NCBI RefSeq assembly: GCF_964204645.1
Contig: NC_134026.1
Location: forward strand, 19,114,650 to 19,178,649
DNA length: 64,000 nt
Source: Tubulanus polymorphus
Lineage: Eukaryota; Nemertea; Palaeonemertea; Tubulaniformes; Tubulanidae
Direction of reading: 5' to 3'
The number at the start of each line of letters is the position of its first letter. The stretch's first letter is position 1. Below, in pieces: positions 1 to 10,900 of this stretch. A program made the position numbers and the translations under genes. The notes under the pieces were generated by a model that made no database searches, had not been told where the DNA came from, and was given only the letters and a program-made list of their open reading frames with translations.

Positions 1-2
1 TC

Positions 3-800
3 TCGATAATCGGTCTGATAAGCACGATCGTTATTTATCTAGTAATTCCCGAACTTTGTACTATGCCCGGTAAACTTATCATAAACTTCTGCGCGAGTAT
101 TTTGATGGCCCAAACTCTGCATTTATCCACCACTCGTGTAATCACTAATACATTACTTTGTGTCATCATGGCTACCGTTAAACATTACATGTGGCTCGTT
201 GTCTTCTTGTCAATGACTGCAATATCTATCCACATGGCATGTACATTCTTCAGTGCTCGGAAATTGGAAAATTCCCCCAAGGTTTTGGTGTACTATCTAC
301 TATCGGTTTGGCTATTACCTCTCCTGGTTGTTGGACCGTGTATTTTCCTCCAGTTCAGCAATACCACGACTTACGCTGATACGGTTTATGGCAATGTCCA
401 TATTTGTTGGTTCAAGTCTAGCTCATTCCTCCTCTGCGCTTTCGTAATACCTATCGGTATTCTTAACTTCTTTAACATTATTCTATTCATAAGTTCTTCT
501 TGTCGGATCAATTACTTGTTCTCCGCAATGCCTACTTCATCCAATGCTAAAAGTGAAAGGAATACAGCAGTCATTTTCTATCGTATGGCATTAGTGACCG
601 GAATGACTTGGACTATTGGATTCGTAGCTTCTTTCGTTAATAACGATCTGCTCTGGTATTTCTTCAACCATTTGAATTCTTCGCAGGGTTTCCTCGTTTT
701 CTTGGCTTTTATCGTTAATCGAAAAGTGCTCAAAATGTCTAGAACGAAATTTAAAAAATCGAGGGTTCCGCGGGTGCTTGAAAATGATAAAAGATTTTGA
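3..800 (+). CDS. Adhesion/Methuselah-like (family B2) GPCR, 7TM region, 5' partial
   Basis: The frame is open from base 3, so the protein enters from outside the window and ends at TGA 798-800. Hydrophobic segments fit TM1 (about bases 3-60, then the loop PELCTMPGK), TM2 (IINFCASILMAQ), TM3 (WLVVFLSMTAISIHMA), TM4 (YYLLSVWLLPLLVVGPCI), an extracellular Cys-Trp pair (ICW), TM5, TM6 (VTGMTWTIGFVASFV) and TM7 (SSQGFLVFLAFIVNRKVL). The TM6 'GMTW..GF' and TM7 'SQGF..F' signatures are typical of adhesion and Methuselah-like receptors. The cytoplasmic tail is short (about 25 residues, basic). All TM helices visible lie in one exon. The ligand and N-terminal ectodomain lie outside the window, so subfamily cannot be named. 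Confidence 0.88.
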   Translation, partial: SIIGLISTIVIYLVIPELCTMPGKLIINFCASILMAQTLHLSTTRVITNTLLCVIMATVKHYMWLVVFLSMTAISIHMACTFFSARKLENSPKVLVYYLLSVWLLPLLVVGPCIFLQFSNTTTYADTVYGNVHICWFKSSSFLLCAFVIPIGILNFFNIILFISSSCRINYLFSAMPTSSNAKSERNTAVIFYRMALVTGMTWTIGFVASFVNNDLLWYFFNHLNSSQGFLVFLAFIVNRKVLKMSRTKFKKSRVPRVLENDKRF

Positions 801-1214
801 TGAGCGATTTCGATTACCGAAATACTGCGGTAGACTCGTCTTTTGTTATCAATTATGAAATCATACTTTTCACTTATTTGATGCAATTCTTGAAGACACT
901 TATTTAGAAAGAATTTACGTTTTCGCTGCGAAATTATAGATGCATGAGGTGCCACTGTTTTAAATATTTCATGCCAGCATCATTCTTTGAAGGTTATGTT
1001 AAGTAGAGTGGCCTTATGGATAGGTGATTTGACGAATTGGCATCCAACAAGACAAATAGATATGTTACACAAATTGACATTTGCTTATTTCTCAAATTTA
1101 GAAATATATTATTATTTTCGTCAAAGTAATTATAATACTTGTATGACAATCTTTCATAGATTTTACAGCTGGCGTTCTATCTCAAAATGTACATACATAT
1201 CTTTTTCATTTAAG

Positions 1215-2313
1215 TAGCCCAAAGAAGCAATTTATGTCCCTTAAACATCTGTCGGAGAAATTTTCCAATACGCTTTAAGAGATTGTTGGATGTTGTGTTC
1301 ATCAAATCTATGAATTTATGAATGCTCGGATTATTCCGGGGAAGAAAATTGCTTCTTGGGGTGTTATAGTGGATACAGCATAGTAAAACGTGGTACTCGT
1401 CTTCGATTTGAGTGAGTTACAGCTACACAAACGGTTTTCGCGTTGGATCCGTGGCCTGGTCCATCTACCACTTTCTATCATAAGATCGTGGCTTCCACAG
1501 CAGAATTTACTGAAAGCAGTTACTAAACTGGTGTCATTAATATCAAGGTATTTTTCGTAGGTAAAGGATGACTTAAAATGCTTATAGGTTTAACATTTGG
1601 GGCTGGTTTCAATAGAGTGGGACCAGTTTTGGATAAATTGGTCTTTGAGTCTTTGCTCGACCAGTTTTATAAGAAAGGTGGCATTTCCTGCATCCTGTGA
1701 AAACCAAAAATTCCCAAGACCTAAATTATTAAATAAATCACGCATTTTGGATGCCCAGTTAGATGTGAGAGGGTTGTTATTAATCTGGTTCAGGAGTAAT
1801 TGGTAGCTTTTGTGGAGCAGCGTCGAGTGCTTTCAGTATTTTCAGCCAGAATTTGGTAGCAGAATTTTGAGCATGAATATACAGCGGGAAACGACCAAGT
1901 TCTCCGTAAACCATAACATTAGGAGTACTACTGCGGACACGAAGCAAATATTAGCAAATATAATACTCAATAGCGTTAAGATGATCAAAAGCCCACATTG
2001 GACTACTATAAACTAAAACAGACTTGACTAGAGAATAAAAAATATCTAGTTTAACCTTAGGAGATAGAAGTCTAGCATTCAGCAGGTACTTTTTCAGCGA
2101 GAAGAAGGCTCGCGATCCTTGATCAGCAAGGGCTTTGGTGGCTGCTGTGTGTTTACCATTATTTGATATCATAAGACCCAGATACTTGAAAACCGAGACT
2201 TCATCTAGTGCGATACCGTTATAGTTACAAGCTAGAGCATTTGTGGTATTTCTTCTTAGTCCTATTTTCATAACTTTGGTACATACATACATACGCATAT
2301 GATCCACATGCAC
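1215..2313 (-). mobile_element. Decayed non-LTR retrotransposon (LINE), 3' end of reverse transcriptase ORF
   Basis: On the minus strand 2313-1951 reads as the RT thumb/post-RT region (FKYLGLMISNNGKH, then SLKKYLLNARLL and VLVYSSPMW). After a stop, homology continues in the same and then a shifted frame: YGELGRFPLYIHAQN near 1860-1915 and NNPLTSNWASKM near 1745-1785. A degenerate Cys/His zinc-knuckle block with the lead-in SHDLMIESGRW lies near 1440-1500. Stops at about 1950 and 1780 and at least one frameshift show that it is dead. The catalytic palm is missing, so this is a truncated copy. It differs in sequence from the LINE at 51004-52983. Confidence 0.7.
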
Positions 2314-2554
2314 AATTCATTAATAAAATGTAATCGCTTATAAATCGTGAATGTATTTCATCACATCAGATCGTCTACTGAACCGTGGCGAGTGACTGGT
2401 TGGGGATTATTTCGATAGCTCCCTTATTTAATAGATCGAGATTTGGAAATAACCATACTTCACGCAACACGAAAACGATACAAAAACAGATATATGGTGT
2501 TACGGCCAGACGCCCGGAAGATCATATTGTCAATCTCTAAATTATTTTTGTCTT

Positions 2555-2680
2555 TTTCACGTAAAGATAATCCGAAAGTTTATTGTGGTTTTTTCCTCGA
2601 GCATATGTTGATGTAAAAGTCCTCGAAGTTCTGCGTGTTGACTAAATTGAAATGAAGCACATTTCAATCGAATATAAACT
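2555..2680 (+). repeat. Dispersed repeat, copy 1 (partner at 4130-4255)
   Basis: This stretch shares the ordered words GAAAGTTTATTGT, GTTGATGTA, GAAGTT, GCGTGTTGA and CATTTCAA with 4130-4255 in the same orientation and spacing, with perhaps 20-25% mismatches by eye. It is either a diverged local duplication or two copies of an unnamed interspersed repeat. Confidence 0.6.
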
Positions 2681-4129
2681 TTTATTCTATCACAAAATCC
2701 CAGGTAATGGGTATTGAAGTCTGATGTTGTCCTTTGTTGTTGTCAAATTTGTATCGCTATCATACCATATCCGATATACCAACGTAGCATTGTACATGTA
2801 TCAATATTCTATTGGAAAACGCATAGAAAATACAGTCTTGAATTATCAGGGCCGTACGTAGTGGGGATGAGGAGGGCAGTTACCCCAGAATTTTTGGAAA
2901 AGTCTTTTGTAAATACATGTCATGTTGTTACTAACAATAGAACTTTAATGTAAAATCGTTCACTGGGGAGCACTTTTTATTAGGCCTAACAGAGTTCGTG
3001 TCAGCTCAAAGCGTTCGCTTTTCGCTAATCATTTTCTAAAAGAACATCGATGGTATAAATATAATATACACAAAACTAATGCGTTACGTACGTTCGCAAA
3101 TAATCATTATACTTCTATTCTTGAATAAAAGAAATTTGCAATGCAAGGATTGTCGTTTTCCGTTTCACTACTTTTGTTACTCAAATTTGTTAATGTGCTG
3201 AAACCGAAAAAGGATTCTTTGTTCCAGATACCGCATACATGCTGATATGATAGTTCGTGCGTAGGCATGGCGAGGGCGGCGGTATTCTTTTTAGAAAGGA
3301 TTGAATCTCCTTGTGTTCAAATTGTCCAATCGCAGTGTAATCTTATTAAGTTCATTCTGTATATACTACTAGATTCGATTTTTCCGAATAAGAAGCATGC
3401 GTCTACGGATATGATGAAAATATCGTTCTGTTGGTGATAAAGTTACATACAACGCCGTGATTTGCGATCCAGCGGGTATAGGAAATCCAGACTTGCTAGG
3501 TGAAGGAGAGTGCAAATGAAGTTGATGAACTCATTTACTAGCTAGGTCACCAAAAACTTTTCATGAAAGGCGTTTGAAAATGGAAGGGAACATGAAAAAA
3601 ATAAATTTCTCATCATCTGAATATTTTCCACAAGAATCCTCGGACGTCAGAAGAAAATAAAAGGAGTGAAAATTGTGACGAATTTGATTCGGATGATGAA
3701 AAATGAAACCGGACTGTTTACAACTATCAGTGATGGAAAATGCAGCCTGAACGAGTTCTCTGACAAATAGATAGCGGAAATCAGGATTATTTTAAATCTT
3801 GATTGACCCTGTTATTTATTTGGTCGATTTCTTTCGAGACGATTATTTTTCATGTGGTGTCCCTTACAAACCCGGAAACCTGCCAGGATCGAAACAGGGG
3901 GTTTGATTTTGAAATCGGAAATCACATAGTTAGTTGTGTGATCGGGTGCAGAATTTGCTATATCCCGTAAGTAAATTTGAAATTTCGTTTCAAGTTGATA
4001 AACAATTTCCCGAGCAGCCTGAACCGGCAAGCAACTGATTGGAGATAACTTTATTGGTTAATTATATACATCGATATCTTAGATACATGTAACTTTATTG
4101 AAAGTTGAAGCGCGATCATCTTTATATTA

Positions 4130-4255
4130 TTTGGTCGTTTTCCACGTATGAAAGTTTATTGTAGTTTTTTTTCTCCGGGTGTTGATGTAGAAGTTTTCTA
4201 AGTTGATTGTCCGGCGTGTTGAGTATATTAAAAAGAAGCTCATTTCAAAACTTAA
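4130..4255 (+). repeat. Dispersed repeat, copy 2 (partner at 2555-2680)
   Basis: This is the direct-orientation counterpart of 2555-2680, carrying GAAAGTTTATTGT, GTTGATGTAGAAG, GCGTGTTGA and CATTTCAA in the same order. No coding capacity is evident. Confidence 0.6.
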
Positions 4256-4880
4256 ATTCATCCAGATTCGAGTATGGTCGTTCCGTAAACGACAACGAGG
4301 ATGGGTTTCCCCATCAAACGAGTGAAATACCAAGTTTGATACTTCAAATCTGGCGCCTGCGTTGCCTATACGGGTATCTAGTGCTGAACAAAAAGTTGGA
4401 TACCGGTTTATCAGTTTTGTGTTTCTAGCGCCCGTGGATGCGTCGATCAAACCGACAAAGATATTGGCCAAACCGTTGCGCGGAAGGACGGTTATATCCC
4501 AGTTATATCAATTGCCATGTCGGATGCCGGTTTTGGATTGCAATAAGAAAATAGACTATCGTTGTTATTATCTATTCTCGGTTCGTCTTTATTCGATACG
4601 ATCGTCCCCCAGCGGATTCCAAAATGTTCCCAGCAGGATGACCAATAAATAATAATATAAGTCATGTGGTACAACCAGCCTCCAGGCTGATTATTCTGCT
4701 GGTAACAATAATCGGAAAATGATAATAAAAAAGTGCACAATGTCGTGATTAGTGTGAGTTCAGGTTTGCTTGACCATTTCAAACAAGGATATGTCAAAAA
4801 CATGATTTTTTCATAATGAGCAAAATAATAAACTTGATTTAATTTTATTTGATTCAAATCCGGCGCTAATTATTACGCTC

Positions 4881-4954
4881 ATTCAAAATGGCGACGATTT
4901 TAGTTTTCGGAAAGTGAATCGAGTTTTGAACGTTTATTTTAAAACACGGTTGTC
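4881..4954 (+). promoter_or_regulatory. CD2BP2 5' leader with YY1-like motif and short upstream ORF
   Basis: TCAAAATGGCGACG at 4883-4896 resembles the AAnATGGCG YY1 element found just downstream of start sites in many housekeeping promoters. The same ATG (4888) opens a 9-codon upstream ORF ending at TGA 4915-4917, out of frame with the main ATG at 4955. It could reduce translation if the transcript starts upstream of it. The transcription start itself is not visible. Confidence 0.4.
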
Positions 4955-7900
4955 ATGTCGAAACGAAAAGTTGTTGAGTTTGAGATCGATGGCGAAGTTG
5001 TCGAGGACGAGACCGTGGCGAAAGTTTTACGCGCGGAGAAAGAATCGAAATCTCGGTTTAAGGGGAAGCATTCGTTAGACAGCGATGAAGAAGACGACGG
5101 GCCCGACGACGAGAAATACAACGTTTTAGCCGATGACGATATCGAAGGTAATTTTAATATCATACGACGTAATACATGCGGGGAATGAAAAGCCAAAAGC
5201 CTAATTAACTCTGGTTGTGTATCGCCAGGCGTAGGTCGGCCTTTTTGCGACTCTGCGACCAGCGTCGATCGAGTCGCAACGACCCGCCAACCTACAGGCT
5301 ACGCTACCTTGCAACTGCCAGGGACAGTTTGCCACTGCTAGCGACGCCAGTCACAATGACTCGTACATGTTCTACTTTCTGCGACGCGACCGTTGCAACC
5401 GACCTGACGCGCTCTTGCGGCTTGGAGCGACGCGATTTTTCCAGTAGGCCTAGGCTTAGTTAGTTACCTAATCGTTGGTGGTAAGCTTTTATAATCGGAT
5501 GGGCTTATACCAACGTTAGGGATGACAAGGGCCAAAACACGGTTGAAAAAAGTAACACTTCAAAAATATACTTTCTATCCACTTCAGTCCACAATTAATG
5601 GCTTATTTCACAAACTTACACAGGTACCTTTCGAAATAATCCAATTTTATGCATGTTTCGAGTGATTAATCAACATTATTTTGAGAAATTAATTAATTTC
5701 TCCACAAATTTCGCCATTGGCCGCCATTTCTCTGTATTGCACATGTGGCATGATAAGACAAGGGGACCTACAAGGATTTATATAAAACTTCCAAGACGAA
5801 ACGATAATTTTTATTTTTGATGGTTTTCCAACCTATATTTCAAATCTTCGTGTTTTCCTTAATTAATATTTAAATAATAAATTCTGGTAAAAGAAAAATG
5901 TGAATAAGTGTTGATTTCTTAATATTTTTCAATTTCGTCGTTTCGCTTTGTTAGTTTGTGCTGTTGTCCTGGCCTCAGTCCACAGGTGCCAGCACCTCCA
6001 GTAATTTTCAAAATGGCAGCTGTTGACTCTACGGAAATTTACTCTCACTTTACGGCCGATTTGCACATGGATTAAGATCGTCAGGTGAGGTGTTATAGGT
6101 ATCAGACAAACTACGAATCTGTTGTGCGTCGATTACAACAAAAATTAGACGGATATCTTAAGAGACAATGAAATGCCAGGCAAATTACTCGTCAGTCAAA
6201 TTGGCTGACGAAGATTTCATACAAAAATGAACTTCCCATTCCTGACTGTGGTTTGTGAAAATATCCGATTGTGAAACTAAACCACAGACAGGTTACTGAC
6301 TAGCCTAGGCTAATACTGGAATTCGAACCCAATGGATAAAAAGTTTTGAATTGAAGGCTTCATGAATTTCTTATCGAGAATTTAATCCCCTCCATTTGTA
6401 TTCATGCAGCTTCGCCCATAAAGAGCAATTTTATAGCTCTAAAGTCAATGTAGACATAAAACTGATTACAAGATTTTCTTATATCTAATTGTTTAGGTTT
6501 ATTCGTCCATTCATCCAGAAAGAAGATTGACTACAAAATACAAGTAAATGCATCATAAGTTTCACAATACTGATATTACAACTCTGGTGACTGAACTAAT
6601 GGTAAAACAAAATTCTGGCAAATGGCTATCAGACATCTTCCGAGTACAACCCGCGGAAGCATTTAGAACAAACACGTGTAAATCAACCGTATGGTGCTGC
6701 CACCATGCACCGGGAAAATAACAACTTGTTAACCCATTTTACTTAGATATGAGCATACGACATTATACAAACAACATTTGTCGGTAATCTTAGAAGTATG
6801 ATAAACATTATACATACCGAAATTTCCCCTTATTTGTTGCGTAACGTAAGTAATAATTACCACCGACGAGAAACTAACTTACTTTTCTCGCGGCCATATT
6901 TGAAACTACAATGAAAACTCATAGGTCGAAATAAAGCAAGACGGAAATTGCGACCTGAAACGTCGAGTATGATAAAATATATAAAAGTCGTGGAAGAAGT
7001 CTTACATACCGGCCCTCAAATTGTTAAGAACATAATTAACAATTTCTTACTTAAGAGCGTTAACTAATTTCCAAACGACCTATTAACCTGCTCGACTCGT
7101 AATACTCTTATTGCATACATAAACCTTCTTGACTCTTATTACACTTATTACATACATAATTTTAGCCTTACATTCACCCAAGACCTTAAACCAGGTTATA
7201 GTAATACCATCTACAGCCATTTAGACCAAATCGCTTGATTGTCATTAAGTTGAAACTTTTAGAATATAGTTAACATACTATGCCAATACTAAGATAAGTC
7301 TTAAAAGCTAACACTGCATATTGATTTATAAAATATGAAAATTGATTTAACGATTGCACATACTATTGCAAATCGAAACAACACAATGGGCATAACCGAG
7401 TACCAAGAATTATGCTCCTAAGACAACGGTTACTAAGCCTAAACTAATCAAACCATAATATAGAACTATTACTAACTCAGAACTAAATATTCAAGTGTGC
7501 TCAAAGTATAAAATACAAACTTCAAAATAACAAGCAATATAAAATAGTTAATCACGAGGTGAATCTACCTCTAGTAATAGTACTAACTTGTGAATAGGCC
7601 TCACAAGCGCATTATTAGCTGTTTTAACTTTCACTGACCTGACCGCACCCTGAGAATCAGGAAAGGTCTCGATAACTTTACCCATTGCCCAACTATTTCG
7701 GGCACCGCCATCCGCGAGCAAGACAACGTCTCCGATCTGGAGATTTGGATCGCCAGAATCGGTTTGCCATTTCTGGCGGAGTTGCAACAATGGTAGATAT
7801 TCAACCAACCATCGAGACCAAAACTGGTCTACCAAGTACTGAACGCACCTCCAGCGCCTTTTAACATACAGATCTTTCTTAACAAATAAGCCCGGAGCGT

Positions 7901-10900
7901 CGCAACTAATGCCTCTACCTAACAGTAGATGATTTGGAGTGAGAGGTGGTGGGTCGTTCACATCGCCAGTCGGTTTGGTTAAAGGTCTATTGTTGAGGAT
8001 GCACTCCACTTCACACATTAACGTGGACAACGTCTCATCATCTAACCTATATGAATGCTCCTTTATTAGACCGTGTAGAACCTTTCTTACAGAACGGATC
8101 AGTCGCTCCCAAATCCCGCCAAAATGGGAGGCAGTCGGCGGGTTCAGCTCCCATCTAACACCGATCTTTGCTAACTCGGATTCTATTTTCTCACCATCGA
8201 GATCCTTTAATGCAGCCTCTAACTCAGCTCGAGCCCCAACCAGGTTTGTTCCGTTATCAGAGCGCATCACGCGGACCGGCCCTCGTCTAGATACGAACCT
8301 TCGATACGCGTTAATACACGAGTCAGTTTCCAGAGAGTGGGCTATCTCCAAATGTACGGCCCTAGACGTCATGCAGCTGAAGATCACGCCATAACGCTTG
8401 ACCTCGGAGCGACGGTGCTTTATGGTGAACGGGCCAAAATAGTCCACGCCAGTGTTAGAGAACGGCGGGTCACCTATACCCAACCTCTCTTGTGGAAGGT
8501 CGGCCATCTTTTGACGACAAAAGGCACGCTGATATCGACGACAAGTACCACAATCACCAACAATGGATTTCACCAGGCCGGGACCACCTTGGACCCAAAA
8601 CTGATCCCGTAGACGAGCGAGGACAGTGTCCTTTCCCAGATGTCCAACATTTGAATGGGTCTCACGAATTATCAGCCTAGACACGTGCGACATTTTAGGC
8701 AATATTATCGGGTGTTTAGCTTCAAATGGTTTTCTAGCACGGCCAATACGACCCCCAACCCGTAGCAGGTGGTCACTATCGATGAATACATCAAACTTAT
8801 ATAAGGGACTTCGCCGCTTGATCGCTTTTCCCTTTTGTAATGTGCGGAATTCCTCATTATAATACCGTTGCTGTTCACAACTAATGATAGCATTTGTAGC
8901 TTGCTCTATCATGCCGACAGCAGGTCTACGCAATTTGATCTCAGCTAGAGCGGAATTTACTTCTCTATCGGATTTGCCTTGGAGTTCTTTACGAAGACGG
9001 ACACGAGCGCGTAAATATTCCTTTACAGAGACAAACCATGCGACACCTCTTCGAAGACGGTACCAGTCGGAGTAGTGTTTTACGACAGGGTCTAGGGTAG
9101 CGTCCCTTTCAGATGAGGTCATAATAACATTACTGCTAGCTATAATCTCTAAATCTTCACTTGAGACGTCATCGTCTCCAACACTTTCAACTGGCCAGTG
9201 TTCCTCGGTTTTCCGCAAGAAGTCTGGACCCTCACACCATAAACGACTTTTCTCAACGTCATCGAAACTTAATCCACGTGATGGGTAATCGGCAGGATTC
9301 TGGTCGGTGGGCACATGACGCCAATCCTTCACTTCAGACCCATCGCGTATGACAGCGATACGATTTGCTACAAACGTGCTATATCTGGATGTGGTGTTTC
9401 GAATATAACAAAGAACTACCTTACTGTCCGACCAGTAATGTACGCTATCGATTTTTCTGCTTAGCTCATTCTGAAGCACATTACTGAGTTTCACTGCTGT
9501 GGCTGCGGCAGTCAGCTCTAAACGCGGGATCGAAACAGATTTCAGCGGAGCTACTCGAGCTTTACCAAGTACGAGTGAGCAACCAATTTTACCACTAGAG
9601 TCCACAAAGCGTATGTACGCACACATTCCGTAGCCGTGGATGCTAGCGTCGGCAAATATGTGTAACTGATTGTCGACTATATCTGAGAAACCTTCAGGCA
9701 CGCAGCATCTTGGGATTTTAAACGACGACATTCTAGACATATCTTCGCACCATGATTCAAATAATTTGGACTCTTCTGATTTGATAGTTTCATCCCATTC
9801 AGCTTTTCGCAGTGTCAAGTTTTGTAACAATACCTTGCCAGGTAATATGTATGGGCTAAGAAAGCCGATAGGATCATAGATTGAACATATGAACGATAAA
9901 ACACCACGCCGTGTTGGTTTAACCTCTTTGTCAGGCATAATAAATTCGAACGCATCAGTTTCCGCGCACCATTTAATACCAAGAGCGCCCTCAGTTGGTA
10001 GAACATCATCTATCATACCTTTAGCTAACTTCGACCTTTCGACGCTTTCGAGAACTTTGCGATTGTTGCTCAACCATCCAGTTAGATTAAAACCGCCGAG
10101 AGCGCATAAATCACTGATACTACTTACTAGCTTCAGAGCTTCAGGAATCGTTTCGACCGATTTGAGGAAGTCATCAACATAGAAGTTTCTAACGATACAG
10201 TCCTTGACTTCTAACGGGAAGTTAGGGTAATCGACGACCAAACGACGTAACGCGTAATTAGCACAGCTGGGCGATGATACTGCGCCGAATGGATGCACAG
10301 TCATACGGTATTCGGTTGGAATTTTACCCATGTCACCGTCTTTCCACCAGAGAAATCGTAGGACATCCCGGTCCGCAGCCGGAACCTTAACCTGGTAAAA
10401 CATTTTCTGAATGTCCGATTTAATGGCAATAGAATATTCTCTGAAACGTAACAGTACACCTAACAAGGAGTTTGTGAAGTCTGGTCCTTGCAAAAGTTTG
10501 TCATTTAATGATACACCAAGATACTTTGCAGAGCAATCAAACACAACCCTCGGTTTATCTGGTTTGGCCGGATGCCTAACTGCATGATGCGGTAGGTACC
10601 AAACAGGTCGTTCTCTGGTCGTGTACAATGGAACCTCCTCTGCATGACCCGATTCTAGCATAAGGTCAATAACACCTTTGTATGTACTGTACAGAGACTC
10701 ATCATTTTCAAACTTTCTTTTTAGATGCTCAAGCCTGCGCTCCGCTGAGCTGCGATTATCCGGTAGGTCGAAATCATCTTCAACAAACGGAAGCGCGACC
10801 GAATAGTGAGAGTCCTGTACACTAGTTGACTCAGTAAATATCTTCATAAAACGTTGATCCTCCTGAGAATACTCCCTGCATTCCCGTGCTACATTTTCAG

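Larger units (their letters stand above)
2314..4880. other. Intergenic stretch between the GPCR and CD2BP2, no gene recognised
   Basis: No open frame here resembles a known family and none has convincing splice-linked neighbours. The stretch holds a CAGGGCCGTACGTAG start at about 2849 that looks like one end of a hAT-type MITE without a matching partner end. It also holds the two copies of the segment listed at 2555-2680 and 4130-4255, and otherwise AT-rich sequence. Confidence 0.6.

Noticed and set aside
578-955. 125-codon minus-strand frame under the GPCR
   Set aside because: It overlaps the strongly supported receptor frame antisense and shows no domain.
6310-6400. tRNA gene suggested by GGGTTCGAATTCC on the minus strand near 6315-6328
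   Set aside because: Only a B-box-like word is present. No A box lies at the right distance and no cloverleaf stems form.
7939-9352. Several plus-strand open frames of 60-150 codons
   Set aside because: They are shadows of the minus-strand BEL/Pao gag-pol frame, with no family resemblance.
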